Made by a program: the position numbers and the translations under genes. Source: Terribacillus aidingensis (GTDB lineage: Bacteria > Bacillota > Bacilli > Bacillales > Amphibacillaceae). Taken from it: a DNA stretch of 64,000 bases. Under the pieces are notes generated by a model, which made no database searches, was not told the DNA's origin, and worked only from the letters and a program-made list of their open reading frames with translations. Below are positions 8,039 to 17,110 of the stretch, piece after piece. The stretch is taken from contig NZ_OBEK01000003.1 of assembly GCF_900215625.1 (NCBI RefSeq), positions 124,001 to 188,000 of the forward strand, written 5' to 3'. The stretch's first letter is position 1. The number at the start of each line of letters is the position of its first letter.

Positions 8039-9142
8039 TCAAAAAGGGGAAGCTTTTTTCTTAAGATAGGAACCATCCTGATTTTGTTCAAACAAGCCTG
8101 CCTGACAAAGCTTCTCCATATATGTTTCCACCGGATGCTTCGTTGTATGTACAGCAAACGGCTTTATTGCTGTTTCCCATCTTCGGCACGTATAGAGCAA
8201 TTGCGCAAGCGTAATATTTTCACCGACGACAGCTGGGTGCAATTGATTGAGCCATAAATCTGTCTGCCAAATAAAAGGAGGAACTGACAAGCTGTACTGT
8301 GCTTCCACAGGAAGTAAAATAGAAACCGGAATATCCTGCAGAAAATACCCTTTCTCATATATTTGCATTATCCATTGTTTCACCGATCTTGGAGCATAAG
8401 TCAGCGGCTTTGCGGTTGTTCGGCTCTGAAGTCGTTCCCAGGCAAGGTCAATTGCTTGCTGATATTTAGGGAGAGGCTGGAATAACTGCGGAAACTTTGT
8501 CTGTTGGAGTGACCGGTAATAAAACTGTCCGACTGTCTGTTTTTTTCCGGTTAAAAGGATATGCTGCACATTACAAAACGCTTGCGCATCAGCACAATAA
8601 TAAAGCATCTGCAATGGCAGGTTTGGCTTTTGTTTCATAAGAAATCGCTGTTCTCTTTTTGGTAAATGAAGCAGATAAGTGGATGTTCGCTTTAACCGAT
8701 TGCCGCCAAGAATCCAGACAGCTTTAATCCCTCGCTGCTGATACACTTCATTCCGGCTCATCAATTCATCATCCGATATAGATGCGCATTGATACTCAAT
8801 GGCTATTTTTTTGCCATCTTTTGCATGCACCAGCAGATCCGGCCGTCTATGCGCATTCGCAATGCGTTCCTCTACGTTAACCGTATAACCTTGCATTTTC
8901 AGCCAGTGATATAACTGCAGCTTCCCGCGCAGATGATAAAAACCTTCTCCTTTCCTCTCCATTTCACAATCCTGTATATGAACATGTGCAAAATGGGGAA
9001 TGATTTTCTTTCCTGCTCGTATCTTGACTGGTCTGCGGCAGACAGGGCAAAAGAAATGCGCGTGACGGAAGCATTGAATTTGTTCCTTTCGATAAGCAGC
9101 AAGCATTATCATTCTGCCGTCTTCCAGCTGTGCCTGCAACAT
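8039..9142 (-). CDS. coiA: Competence protein CoiA
   Basis: 367 residues from ATG at 9142; a GTG four codons upstream lies inside the Shine-Dalgarno sequence AAGGAGGTG and is unlikely. The N-terminus holds FFCPVCRRPVKIRAGKKIIPHFAH, a Cys-pair/His zinc-like element, then a nuclease-like core RRPDLLVH...KIAIEYQ of the PD-(D/E)xK type. CoiA is needed for processing or recombination of DNA taken up during competence and is ComK-controlled in B. subtilis. An 18-bp motif upstream (9194-9211) also occurs upstream of comK in this window. Confidence 0.9.
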   Translation of the reverse strand: MLQAQLEDGRMIMLAAYRKEQIQCFRHAHFFCPVCRRPVKIRAGKKIIPHFAHVHIQDCEMERKGEGFYHLRGKLQLYHWLKMQGYTVNVEERIANAHRRPDLLVHAKDGKKIAIEYQCASISDDELMSRNEVYQQRGIKAVWILGGNRLKRTSTYLLHLPKREQRFLMKQKPNLPLQMLYYCADAQAFCNVQHILLTGKKQTVGQFYYRSLQQTKFPQLFQPLPKYQQAIDLAWERLQSRTTAKPLTYAPRSVKQWIMQIYEKGYFLQDIPVSILLPVEAQYSLSVPPFIWQTDLWLNQLHPAVVGENITLAQLLYTCRRWETAIKPFAVHTTKHPVETYMEKLCQAGLFEQNQDGSYLKKKASPF

Positions 9143-9166
9143 GCTCGTTACCACCTCCTTACGACC

Positions 9167-9172
9167 AGTTTA
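9167..9172 (-). promoter_or_regulatory. Putative -10 of coiA
   Basis: TAAACT on the minus strand, 24 bp before the start codon. The -35 position 17 bp upstream (TCTTCC) is poor, as expected for an activator-dependent promoter. Confidence 0.4.
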
Positions 9173-9193
9173 CATCAGCTGCAGACTAAGGAA

Positions 9194-9211
9194 GAAAAAC
9201 GCTGTAATTTT
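9194..9211. promoter_or_regulatory. Candidate ComK-type AT-box upstream of coiA
   Basis: Plus-strand GAAAAACGCTGTAATTTT matches the element upstream of comK at 14 of 18 positions, with both A-run and T-run ends identical. It abuts the -35 region of coiA. The spacing of A-run and T-run (8 bp) differs from the B. subtilis AAAA-N5-TTTT box, so the assignment is tentative. Confidence 0.35.
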
Positions 9212-9222
9212 AATTTTTGTCC

Positions 9223-9258
9223 ACAAAAAAATAGACATTCTTGTAGGAATGTCTATTT
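9223..9258 (-). terminator. Intrinsic terminator of mecA
   Basis: AATAGACATTC / GAATGTCTATT stem with a short loop, followed by seven T on the minus strand. The first arm overlaps the mecA stop codon. Confidence 0.85.
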
Positions 9259-9924
9259 AAGAGGGAAGTACTGCTTTACTTGTACGAGTGCGTCTTCAGC
9301 GAAAATCACCTTGCCGTATTCTTCTAGTCGATAAATCGTTGTCTGGCAATCATAGCCGAACTCCAGCACCTGACTCAAGATATCTTCTTGCTCATCATCA
9401 CCGAGCACGCTATCATCAAATTCTACATATAGCATATACTTATCTTTGTAATGGAATAGTCTATTTTCAATGCCAGATGTCTCTCCAAAATAATGGCTAA
9501 GCTGTATGACATCTTCAAAGTCACGGAATTGAATTACAAAGGACAGTTCGCCCTCATCCTCTTCTTCAGCTGCTTCATTATGGGAGCCGAACTTCTCTTC
9601 CAGCACAGAGTCGACTTTATCTTCGACAGATGCTTGAATCGTTTTATCATCTACATTCAACTCCACGCTCTCTCCATCTTTTGTAAGCTGAGCTTTTGTC
9701 ACGACGATTTCTAAGCCTTTGTCCATTGCTTGCACTTGAATCCAAAGCGGGCCGTCCACACTAAAGTCTTCTTTGTAGTTCACTTCATCCATCATTTGCC
9801 AAAATAGCTGTTCACTGCGTTCACGGTTGTACCAGATATCTTCTTTATCAAAACCGCGGTCTTCAATGTCTATATAAGAAATATAAAATTTAATCGTATT
9901 TTCATTAATTCTTTCGATTTCCAT
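9253..9924 (-). CDS. mecA: ClpC adaptor protein MecA
   Basis: 223 residues, similar to B. subtilis MecA. N-terminal substrate-binding domain (MEIERINENTIKFYISYIDI), an acidic linker around 117-125 (AAEEEDEGE), and a C-terminal ClpC-binding domain (FEDVIQLSHYF, LLYVEF-like strands). MecA delivers ComK and other proteins to ClpCP and also activates ClpC oligomerisation. The ComK homologue encoded at 44645-45163 lacks the C-terminal segment that B. subtilis MecA recognises, so substrate use may differ. RBS GGAGGGAG lies upstream. Confidence 0.95.
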   Translation of the reverse strand: MEIERINENTIKFYISYIDIEDRGFDKEDIWYNRERSEQLFWQMMDEVNYKEDFSVDGPLWIQVQAMDKGLEIVVTKAQLTKDGESVELNVDDKTIQASVEDKVDSVLEEKFGSHNEAAEEEDEGELSFVIQFRDFEDVIQLSHYFGETSGIENRLFHYKDKYMLYVEFDDSVLGDDEQEDILSQVLEFGYDCQTTIYRLEEYGKVIFAEDALVQVKQYFPLK

Positions 9925-10158
9925 GGTTTTCTCTCCCTCCAGTAAAGTGGCAGGTGAAAAACGCCCTCTCGCATTTACACTTCCCGCATTCCCTTACCCT
10001 CAACCAAACTTTTTCTGTGTCTATTTCTATTTTATGATAAATTGTCCCTAATGGAAAATAGAAAGGCCTAGGATTGCCGAAAAAAGGCGAATGACCCCAT
10101 TGGGATTCTGTACATTGTAGCGCATATAAGATGATTTGTCATCCGCTTTACTTAAAGC

Positions 10159-10192
10159 AAAAGGGCGCAAATCCCATGGGATCTGCGCCCTT
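10159..10192 (-). terminator. Intrinsic terminator of spx
   Basis: Stem GGGCGCAGATCCC / GGGATTTGCGCCC (one wobble) with T-run at 10159-10162 on the minus strand. Confidence 0.85.
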
Positions 10193-10204
10193 CAGCAGCT
10201 AGAA

Positions 10205-10600
10205 CTAGTTGACCATTCGCTGCGCTTCTCGAAGCTGGAATGTACGGACTGTTCTTGGCAGGAAGCGACGAATTTCGTCTTCATTATATCCGACCTGCAG
10301 CCGTTTCTCATCAAGGATGATCGGACGTCTCAGCAGACCAGGGTTTTCTTGAATCAAGCTATATAACTTTTTCAATGGTAATTGATCTAAGTTCATATCT
10401 AGACTTTGGAAAACCTTCGAGCGTGTAGAGATGATCTCATCCGTACCATCTTCTGTCATACGCAGGATTTCCTTGATTTCTTCAAGTGATAATGTCTCGG
10501 AGAAGATGTTCCTCTCTGTAAATGGAATATCATGCTCTTCTAACCAAGCTTTAGCTTTGCGGCAAGATGTACAACTTGGTGAGGTATAAAGTGTTACCAT
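10205..10600 (-). CDS. spx: Global redox regulator Spx
   Basis: 131 residues, exactly the B. subtilis length. The redox switch CTSC (Cys10, Cys13) opens an ArsC-like fold. Spx binds the RNA polymerase alpha C-terminal domain and reprograms transcription under disulfide stress; SpxH, its ClpXP adaptor, is encoded at 3860-4738. Spx C-terminus here ends REAQRMVN, close to the LAN-type tail that ClpXP handles. Located after yjbC as in B. subtilis, but with 227 bp between and a recognisable promoter of its own. Confidence 0.96.
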   Translation of the reverse strand: MVTLYTSPSCTSCRKAKAWLEEHDIPFTERNIFSETLSLEEIKEILRMTEDGTDEIISTRSKVFQSLDMNLDQLPLKKLYSLIQENPGLLRRPIILDEKRLQVGYNEDEIRRFLPRTVRTFQLREAQRMVN

Positions 10601-10695
10601 TTAAACTTCACTCCTCAATACAGAATATGGTTCTATTTCTTTGCCCATTGAAAGATTTTATTTAAAATAATTTTAATGTAATCTCTCTATGTACA

Positions 10696-10724
10696 AGTAT
10701 ACTACAGCGGTCAAGTATTTGAAA
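10696..10724 (-). promoter_or_regulatory. Putative SigA promoter of spx
   Basis: On the minus strand TTTCAA (10724-10719), 17 bp, TATACT (10701-10696), giving a leader of roughly 90 nt before the spx ATG. A PerR or YodB operator was not recognisable. Confidence 0.5.
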
Positions 10725-10827
10725 GACTTCCTGAAAGATACCACAGATTTTACACAAATATACGTTTGTTCCGTTCCTATGGTTCCTGTTTACCCCGTCC
10801 GCATGGTTTAAAACCATTTTTATTAAA

Positions 10828-11418
10828 TTATTTCTTATTCTCTTTTAAAGTATGGAAAATGCTATCCTTTGCAGCATCTTTCTCAAACGTCAGCACTTCA
10901 TCCGCCTCCTGATACGCTTTTCCATATAAATCTTTATCTTTGTATGTGTGAATCTGCTCATACATCTCTCGCATCGCCTGGTAGATTTCCTCTTCTGATT
11001 CATTGTTTGGAGCCCAAAACAGGATTTCCATCGGATTCTCTTCATTTGTTGCTAGGGAACGACGGTTATAACCAATCGACTGTGCATGCTGAAAGCCTTG
11101 TTTCTCGTAAAAACGCAATCGCTTTTCCGAATCGGAATCTTCATATTGGATAGGCTCTACTTCTAAAAGAATAGGTTTGTTTTTTGCTTTCAGCTTATCA
11201 ATTAGCTTCCCGCCGACCCCTTTTCCGCGCGTCTTGGCAGAAACATAGACGTAATCAATAAACAGAAAGTGATCAAACTCTGCATACATCAACACATAAT
11301 CTTCGCTTTCGTCTTTAAAGTATACATCTGCTTTTTCTTTCAGCAGTAGCTCCATATGCTTCTTTGATTTCATCTCTTCAATCGGAAAATATTTACTCAG
11401 TTTTTCATACCAATTCAT
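10828..11418 (-). CDS. yjbC: GNAT acetyltransferase YjbC
   Basis: 196 residues. The acetyl-CoA binding motif A is seen as VSAKTRGKGVGGKLIDKLKAK (about residues 79-99), followed by FYEKQGFQHAQSIGYNRRSL typical of GNAT motif B. Substrate unknown. Position directly upstream of spx matches B. subtilis yjbC-spx, where the pair is co-transcribed and stress-induced. A TGGTTTAAAACCA palindrome follows the stop at 10804-10816 but has no T-run in the minus direction, so read-through into spx is possible. Confidence 0.85.
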   Translation of the reverse strand: MNWYEKLSKYFPIEEMKSKKHMELLLKEKADVYFKDESEDYVLMYAEFDHFLFIDYVYVSAKTRGKGVGGKLIDKLKAKNKPILLEVEPIQYEDSDSEKRLRFYEKQGFQHAQSIGYNRRSLATNEENPMEILFWAPNNESEEEIYQAMREMYEQIHTYKDKDLYGKAYQEADEVLTFEKDAAKDSIFHTLKENKK

Positions 11419-11477
11419 AGGGCAGCTCCTTCAGTGGCGTTATATACTATTTATTCCCCAGAGCGCTTGCGCTAAAC

Positions 11478-11509
11478 AAAACAGCCCCTTTTAAAAGGAG
11501 CTGTTTTTG
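11478..11509 (-). terminator. Intrinsic terminator after the DUF4015 gene
   Basis: AAACAGCTCC...GGGGCTGTTTT stem around a TTTTAAAA centre on the minus strand, immediately after the CDS stop. Confidence 0.75.
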
Positions 11510-11511
11510 TC

Positions 11512-12711
11512 TTATGGTGTGTAATCTACACCCTCTGTGTAACTATTACCGGCGTTCCAAATGAGAAATTCGTCGATTCCATTCTCATTTAGCGCACGAA
11601 TTTGATCTTCTACCTCTTGCTTGCCGTATTGTTTTGATGAAACCCAAGGTGCTTCAAAATCTTGGATCCAAGGTCTGGACTCCGGAGCACTTTCTAGTTT
11701 TCCTAATACTTCATTCTCTACTTTGGCATATTCAGCCGTAAGTTTGTATGGATGGTCATTAGGTACATCAATACCGAAATACGAAGTCCAATGACTCGGA
11801 TAAATCATAGAAGAAATAACATCTACATTAGAGGAAATCTTAGAGAAATTCTGCCCTATACCTGGTGCCTCTTTTAGCGTTGCAGCATAGCCAAAAATGT
11901 CAACCGATGTTTGTACATCGTAATTGGATAGTTCTTCTTTGGCATAAGCTACAAAGTCGGTAACAGCGCGTACTCGCTTTTGAACACCAGTTGTTTCTGA
12001 ATTTGTATAATCGCCATGATTATATTGTAATGTTTCCGATCTTTTCTCAAATCCTTCAGGGAATCGAACATAGTCAAACTGGATTTCCTGGAAGCCCATC
12101 ATCGCAGCTTCTTTTGCCAGCTCTACATTGTATTCCCATACTTCGTGCTGGAATGGGCTTACAAACGCCTCTCCGCGCCCATTTTTCCAAACACTTCCAT
12201 CCGGGTTTTGGAAGGACAGCTCCGGCTTCTGTTCTGCTAACAGTGTATCCTTAAAGACAACAATTCGGGCAATTGGATATATCTTGTGCTTTTCTAATTC
12301 CTTCAGCATCTTCTGGGGGTCGTCTATATAATCCTGTGCTATATCGTAGTATGGAGATTTTTTATCTGGCTTATATGTAATGTTACCGTGATCATCTTTA
12401 ATATCAATAACCATTGCATTCAGATCGGTGTCATCTACAAGCTTTACGAGGCTGTCAAATCTTGCTCCTCCTGCACTAGGACCTGTTACATAAATACCTC
12501 TTACAGCGTCTGGGTAGTCAAATGACAAATCCGAAGAGTAGGTAAATCGTTTCATAACTTGCGGTACTTCATACGACTGCACAGTCGCTGTCCGCGTCTT
12601 CAGCTGTTTTGTTTCCAGCGTTTCTCCTTCTTCTGCAGCAAATGCAGCTGTTGGAACAAGAGCGGTTACTGTTAAAGCTGCTGTCAGCATTACATTCTTC
12701 CATTTACCCAT
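11512..12711 (-). CDS. Secreted DUF4015 putative glycoside hydrolase
   Basis: 399 residues with a Sec signal peptide (MGKWKNVMLTAALTVTALV, cleavage likely after AAFAA, no lipobox). The mature part carries the DUF4015 TIM-barrel-like core: VRGIYVTGPSAGG, LNAMVIDIKDDHGNI, YPIARIVVFKD, GFQEIQFDYVRFPEG and VDVISSMIYPSHW. Asp/Glu-rich strand ends are consistent with a glycosidase, but activity and substrate are unproven in the family. It probably acts on cell wall or external polysaccharide. Single gene with its own terminator, between yjbC and the opp operon. Confidence 0.85.
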   Translation of the reverse strand: MGKWKNVMLTAALTVTALVPTAAFAAEEGETLETKQLKTRTATVQSYEVPQVMKRFTYSSDLSFDYPDAVRGIYVTGPSAGGARFDSLVKLVDDTDLNAMVIDIKDDHGNITYKPDKKSPYYDIAQDYIDDPQKMLKELEKHKIYPIARIVVFKDTLLAEQKPELSFQNPDGSVWKNGRGEAFVSPFQHEVWEYNVELAKEAAMMGFQEIQFDYVRFPEGFEKRSETLQYNHGDYTNSETTGVQKRVRAVTDFVAYAKEELSNYDVQTSVDIFGYAATLKEAPGIGQNFSKISSNVDVISSMIYPSHWTSYFGIDVPNDHPYKLTAEYAKVENEVLGKLESAPESRPWIQDFEAPWVSSKQYGKQEVEDQIRALNENGIDEFLIWNAGNSYTEGVDYTP

Positions 12712-12862
12712 TCTATCAATCTCCTATATGTTGGTTATCTTCATTATAAGGGAGTTATATGGCAGATGAAACCGCTTTTTTGCAAAACAATGCCGAACAT
12801 CGTCATTTGGTGTTCTCCCCATTTCCTATTTAGCCAAATTTACTGGAAAGGAAACCTGAATA

Positions 12863-12897
12863 CAAAAAAAATCGCAGCTCTGGGCTGCGATTTTCAT
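12863..12897 (-). terminator. Intrinsic terminator of the opp operon
   Basis: AATCGCAGCCCAGAGCTGCGATT hairpin followed by T-run on the minus strand, 4 bp after the oppF stop. Confidence 0.9.
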
Positions 12898-12900
12898 TTA

Positions 12901-13845
12901 TTAGTTTGTTACTGTGTTTTGCTGCTCTTTTTTATATGCTTCGAATTCCTTCGTTGTACATAGGACCCAGTGTTTTGGGCTGATTTCACGAAATTCTGGT
13001 TCTTCACTTGTATCATGCTGCGATGGATCATACACGATACGTTTGCGATTACGCTCATAAATCGGATCTGGAAGCGGAATGGCAGAAAGCAAAGAGCGTG
13101 TGTATGGGTGAATAGGATTTTTGTACAGTTCTTCCGCATCAGCAAGCTCAACCAGCTTACCGAAGTACATAACGCCAATGCGGTCACTGATGTACTTAAC
13201 CATAGAAAGGTCATGGGCAATGAACAGGTACGTTAGGCCCTTTTCTTTTTGCAGCTTCTTCATCAAGTTAACAACCTGCGCTTGAATCGATACGTCCAGT
13301 GCAGAGATGGGTTCATCAGCTATAATGAATTCTGGGTCTACAGCTAGTGCACGTGCAATTCCTAAACGCTGACGCTGCCCGCCGCTGAACTCATGCGGGT
13401 AACGGCTCGCATGCTCTTTATTCAAACCTACCGTCTCTAACAGCTCATAAACTTTTGCTTTTCGTTCCTCTGCATTTTTCGCCAGCCCGTGGATATCAAT
13501 ACCTTCTGCTATGATATCCATTACCGTCATACGCGGGTTTAAAGAAGAATATGGATCCTGGAAAATCATCTGCATCTGACGGTTGAATTTTTTCAACTCA
13601 GACTTATTCTTCTTCCCTTGCACATTATCGCCTTTAAAAAGCACTTCTCCATCAGTGGAGTTATACAAACGGATAATCGAGCGGCCTGTTGTCGATTTCC
13701 CACAGCCCGACTCTCCAACAAGACCGAATGTTTCTCCTTTATAAATATCAAACGTCAATCCATCAACTGCTTTGACGACGTTATTTCGTCCAAGTTTGAA
13801 ATGCTGCTTCAAATTCTTAACTTCAACTAATTTTTCCTGACTCAT
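12901..13845 (-). CDS. oppF: Oligopeptide ABC transporter ATPase OppF
   Basis: 314 residues. Walker A GESGCGKST, ABC signature FSGGQRQRLG, Walker B FIIADEPISALD and the C-terminal oligopeptide-transporter extension (NPIHPYTRSLLSAIPLPDP) are all present. With OppD it powers peptide import. Its ATG overlaps the oppD stop (ATGA), indicating coupling. Last gene of oppABCDF. Confidence 0.95.
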   Translation of the reverse strand: MSQEKLVEVKNLKQHFKLGRNNVVKAVDGLTFDIYKGETFGLVGESGCGKSTTGRSIIRLYNSTDGEVLFKGDNVQGKKNKSELKKFNRQMQMIFQDPYSSLNPRMTVMDIIAEGIDIHGLAKNAEERKAKVYELLETVGLNKEHASRYPHEFSGGQRQRLGIARALAVDPEFIIADEPISALDVSIQAQVVNLMKKLQKEKGLTYLFIAHDLSMVKYISDRIGVMYFGKLVELADAEELYKNPIHPYTRSLLSAIPLPDPIYERNRKRIVYDPSQHDTSEEPEFREISPKHWVLCTTKEFEAYKKEQQNTVTN

Positions 13846-14891
13846 GATCGCGTCGCCTCCTCAGAATGATCCATAGACTCGATACGTCGCTTTACTGAGG
13901 CGGGCGGCTCGATCTTCGGTGCATCTTCATGCAGCAGCCAAGTTGCCGCATAATGCGTATCTGACACCTTAAACATTGGCGGCTCCTCTACGAAATCAAT
14001 TTCTAACGCAAAGCGGTTACGCGCAGCAAATGCATCTCCCTTCGGTGGCGCAATTAAATCAGGAGGTGTACCTGGAATTGCAAATAGTTCCTCTTCATCA
14101 CTCTCCAGAGTAGGCATGGAACCTAGCAGCCCCCAAGTATACGGGTGCTTCGGATTGTAAAACACCTCATCGACTGTTCCCGTCTCAACGATCTTCCCTG
14201 CATACATAACTGCTACCCGATCTGCAATGTTGGCAACAACGCCAAGATCATGGGTAATGAAGATAATAGAAGTGTTTACTTTCTTTTGGATATCTTTCAT
14301 CAAATCAAGAATTTGAGCTTGAATAGTTACATCCAATGCTGTCGTTGGCTCATCCGCAATGAGTACGCGCGGGTTACAAGCAAGTGCCATTGCAATGACG
14401 ACTCGCTGACGCATACCGCCAGAAAATTGGTGCGGGTATTGTTTCATACGAGCCTCAGGATTTGGTATTTGAACTAAGTTCATTAGCTCAATCGCTTTGT
14501 TGCGTGCATCTGCTTTTCCCATTCCTTGGTGCTTGATTAGACCTTCCATAATCTGTGTACCAACTTTTAAAGTTGGGTTCAGAGAAGTCATTGGATCCTG
14601 GAAGATCATTGCTATTTCTTTACCTCGGATCTTCTGAAGATCCTTATCTTTCATCTTCGAAATATCTGTATTATCAAATGTAATACTCCCTTGTTTAATA
14701 AACCCATGAGGTTTTGGAAGCAGTCCCATTAAAGCTTTTGTAGTAACAGATTTACCTGATCCTGATTCCCCTACAATCGCAAGTGTTTCCCCTTTATTCA
14801 AATGAAAATTCACACCTCTAACTGCTTGAACTTCACCACTATACGTATTAAAAGAAACATGCAGATCATTCACTTCTAGTAGTCTATCCAT
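13842..14891 (-). CDS. oppD: Oligopeptide ABC transporter ATPase OppD
   Basis: 349 residues from the ATG at 14891 (MDRLLEVNDLHV), chosen because AGGTG lies 5 bp upstream; a frame-open ATG six codons earlier lacks this. Walker A GESGSGKS, signature FSGGMRQRVV, Walker B LIADEPTTALD, and the C-terminal NPKHPYTWGLLGSMP extension. The four-Cys Fe-S type C-terminus seen in some OppD proteins is absent. Partner of OppF. Confidence 0.95.
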   Translation of the reverse strand: MDRLLEVNDLHVSFNTYSGEVQAVRGVNFHLNKGETLAIVGESGSGKSVTTKALMGLLPKPHGFIKQGSITFDNTDISKMKDKDLQKIRGKEIAMIFQDPMTSLNPTLKVGTQIMEGLIKHQGMGKADARNKAIELMNLVQIPNPEARMKQYPHQFSGGMRQRVVIAMALACNPRVLIADEPTTALDVTIQAQILDLMKDIQKKVNTSIIFITHDLGVVANIADRVAVMYAGKIVETGTVDEVFYNPKHPYTWGLLGSMPTLESDEEELFAIPGTPPDLIAPPKGDAFAARNRFALEIDFVEEPPMFKVSDTHYAATWLLHEDAPKIEPPASVKRRIESMDHSEEATRS

Positions 14892-14905
14892 ATTTTCACC
14901 TGCTA

Positions 14906-16057
14906 TCATTTTTTATTCAATCTTGGATCAAATGCATCACGAACACCGTCACCGAGTATATTGAATCCTATCATTATCAAAGAAATCAGTACTGCTGGAA
15001 ATACTAGTATAGATGGTGTTGTCTGCAATGCTGCAAAACCATCATTAATTAATGTTCCTAATGATGCTGCTGGTGAAGGTAATCCTAGACCAATAAAGCT
15101 TAAGAAGGATTCAAAGAATATAGCCGATGGGATAGAGAACATTGTATTAACAATAATTAGACCCATCACATTTGGAATTAAGTGTCTCAAAATTATTCTT
15201 TTATCCGGAGCACCGAGTGTTCTAGCAGCAAGAACAAATTCTTGTCCTTTCAATTTCAGTATCTCACCTCTAACAATTCTGGCCATACTCGTCCACCCAG
15301 TTATGGTAAGTGCAATGATTATAGCCCAAAGCCCTGGTTCCAGAATCAAAATCATGAGGATAACGACTACTAAATTCGGTATACCTATAACAATCTCTAG
15401 GAAACGCATCATCATATTATCGACTTTCCCGCCATAATAAGCGGCGATTCCTCCATAAAGGACCCCTATTACCAAATCAATTAATGCTGCAACCACTGCT
15501 ATTAAGAGTGACACTCTAGTACCGTCCCATGTTCTCGTCCATAGGTCACGGCCAAGTCTGTCGGTACCAAAATAAAAATACTCATTTTCAAAGCCGCTAG
15601 CAGCATATTTATCGTAGGTAGCTTCTACTTTAGCTGAGTTTGGTGTTCCATTTCCTTCACTAACTACATCAAACGAAATGAAATCCTCATTATTTTTATA
15701 TTGCAGCAATGCTTTTTGTTTCGCTGTTTCTACGTTGTTACCATTAAATGTCTTTGTCTCCATACCATCTAATCCAAGCCAAGATATATTTTCAAGTACA
15801 GGAATTCGCGGACCAAGCAATGATTTATTTAAATCTTGTTCCCGAGTAGTATAGTCACTGAATATTGGAGCAAATATACTCATTAATACGATGACAAGTA
15901 ACACAACAGCCGCTATCATTACAAATACATTTTTTCTTAGACTTCGGAAAGCATCTTGTAAAAGCGTGCGACTCTCTCTTACAATATTGTCACTCTGTTC
16001 ATTGGTACGATCTACGCGTTTGAATAGGTCCTGATCAAATTGTTTTTTATTTTCCAT
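14906..16057 (-). CDS. oppC: Oligopeptide ABC transporter permease OppC with enlarged external loop
   Basis: 383 residues, about 80 longer than B. subtilis OppC. TM1 is near 43-65; the following external segment to FGTDRLGRDLW (about residue 165) is some 100 residues and contains polar, Asn-rich sequence (TKTFNGNNVETAKQ). The rest is standard: TM helices and the EAA loop VLAARTLGAPDKRIILRHLIPN that docks the ATPases. Similar loop insertions occur in some Bacillaceae dipeptide/oligopeptide permeases, where they may contact the binding protein; this is inference. Confidence 0.9.
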   Translation of the reverse strand: MENKKQFDQDLFKRVDRTNEQSDNIVRESRTLLQDAFRSLRKNVFVMIAAVVLLVIVLMSIFAPIFSDYTTREQDLNKSLLGPRIPVLENISWLGLDGMETKTFNGNNVETAKQKALLQYKNNEDFISFDVVSEGNGTPNSAKVEATYDKYAASGFENEYFYFGTDRLGRDLWTRTWDGTRVSLLIAVVAALIDLVIGVLYGGIAAYYGGKVDNMMMRFLEIVIGIPNLVVVILMILILEPGLWAIIIALTITGWTSMARIVRGEILKLKGQEFVLAARTLGAPDKRIILRHLIPNVMGLIIVNTMFSIPSAIFFESFLSFIGLGLPSPAASLGTLINDGFAALQTTPSILVFPAVLISLIMIGFNILGDGVRDAFDPRLNKK

Positions 16058-16060
16058 GTG

Positions 16061-16987
16061 TTATTTGCCTCCAGATATTCTAATTCTAGGATCGATTATT
16101 CCATAAAGGATATCTATAATTAGAATCATGGCTATAAATACTACAGCAAAAAACAGAGTCGTACCCATAATAACCGGGAAATCATTTGTAACAACGGAAG
16201 AAACAAACTGTTGACCTATCCCAGGTACAGAGAAAATTTGTTCAATTACCAACGTACCAGTCAGCAAGCTTACTGCAAGAGGTCCTAAAACCGTAATCAA
16301 AGGAATTAATGCGTTTCTAATACCATGTTTGAAGACGACTGTAGTACCAGATAACCCTTTAGCTCTTGCTGTAGTAATATAATCTTGATTTAGAACTTCA
16401 ATCATCTCTGTTCTTACGAAACGTGCACAAGTGGCAAGCGGGAAGATGGCTAATGCGATAGTTGGAAGAATTGTGTATTCAAATCCATTCCAAAATGCTA
16501 CCGGTAACCATCCGAGCTTAACAGCGATGAAATACTGCATTATCCCCGCAAAAATGAATGAAGGAATAGAGGTACCTAATACAGCAATAACAGTAGAGGC
16601 GTAGTCCGTAAAACCATTATGGTAAACAGCAGATAATAATCCTAACGCGACCCCAAGTATTGTACCTAGCAGCAAGGCTTGTATGCCGAGCTTGGCAGAA
16701 GCAGGGATACCCTCGCCCAATATGCTTGTTACGGGTCTGTTATCGAATTGGAAAGAAATCCCCAAATCTCCTTGTACCAATCCTACTAAGTATTTCCCAT
16801 ACTGAACAGGAATGGGATCATTTAAGCCATAGCTTTCTAATATAATCTCTCTCTGTTCAGGGCTAAGCTTATCTGCAGCTGAAAGTGGCGTTCCTGGTAG
16901 GAACTTCATTAAAATAAATGAGATTGTAGCGATTAAAAATAACGTTATCACCATGTATATTAAGCGTTGTCCAATATACCTAGCCAT
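16061..16987 (-). CDS. oppB: Oligopeptide ABC transporter permease OppB
   Basis: 308 residues with the N-terminal MARYIGQRLIYMVITLFLIATISFILM type TM segment (19 residues shown in part), about six TM helices, and the EAA loop TTARAKGLSGTTVVFKHGIRN. Pairs with OppC to form the channel. Only 3 bp separate it from oppC. Confidence 0.94.
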   Translation of the reverse strand: MARYIGQRLIYMVITLFLIATISFILMKFLPGTPLSAADKLSPEQREIILESYGLNDPIPVQYGKYLVGLVQGDLGISFQFDNRPVTSILGEGIPASAKLGIQALLLGTILGVALGLLSAVYHNGFTDYASTVIAVLGTSIPSFIFAGIMQYFIAVKLGWLPVAFWNGFEYTILPTIALAIFPLATCARFVRTEMIEVLNQDYITTARAKGLSGTTVVFKHGIRNALIPLITVLGPLAVSLLTGTLVIEQIFSVPGIGQQFVSSVVTNDFPVIMGTTLFFAVVFIAMILIIDILYGIIDPRIRISGGK

Positions 16988-17110
16988 GATAGCCTCCTAA
17001 GATATTTGAATTTTTTTTCTATTTAGACAATATTATACAAAGGGAAAGAGAGTATAAACTATCAGGCGTTTATACTCCCTTAACCAACACTTCAATTATA
17101 AGTTGTTAGC

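Noticed and set aside
9194-9211. Canonical B. subtilis ComK box (AAAA-N5-TTTT twice)
   Set aside because: Only one A-run/T-run pair is present and its spacing is 8 bp, so it does not meet the known consensus; kept only as a shared-motif finding.
10804-10816. TGGTTTAAAACCA as terminator of yjbC
   Set aside because: The T-run follows on the plus strand only, while yjbC is on the minus strand; the stem is also weak in GC.
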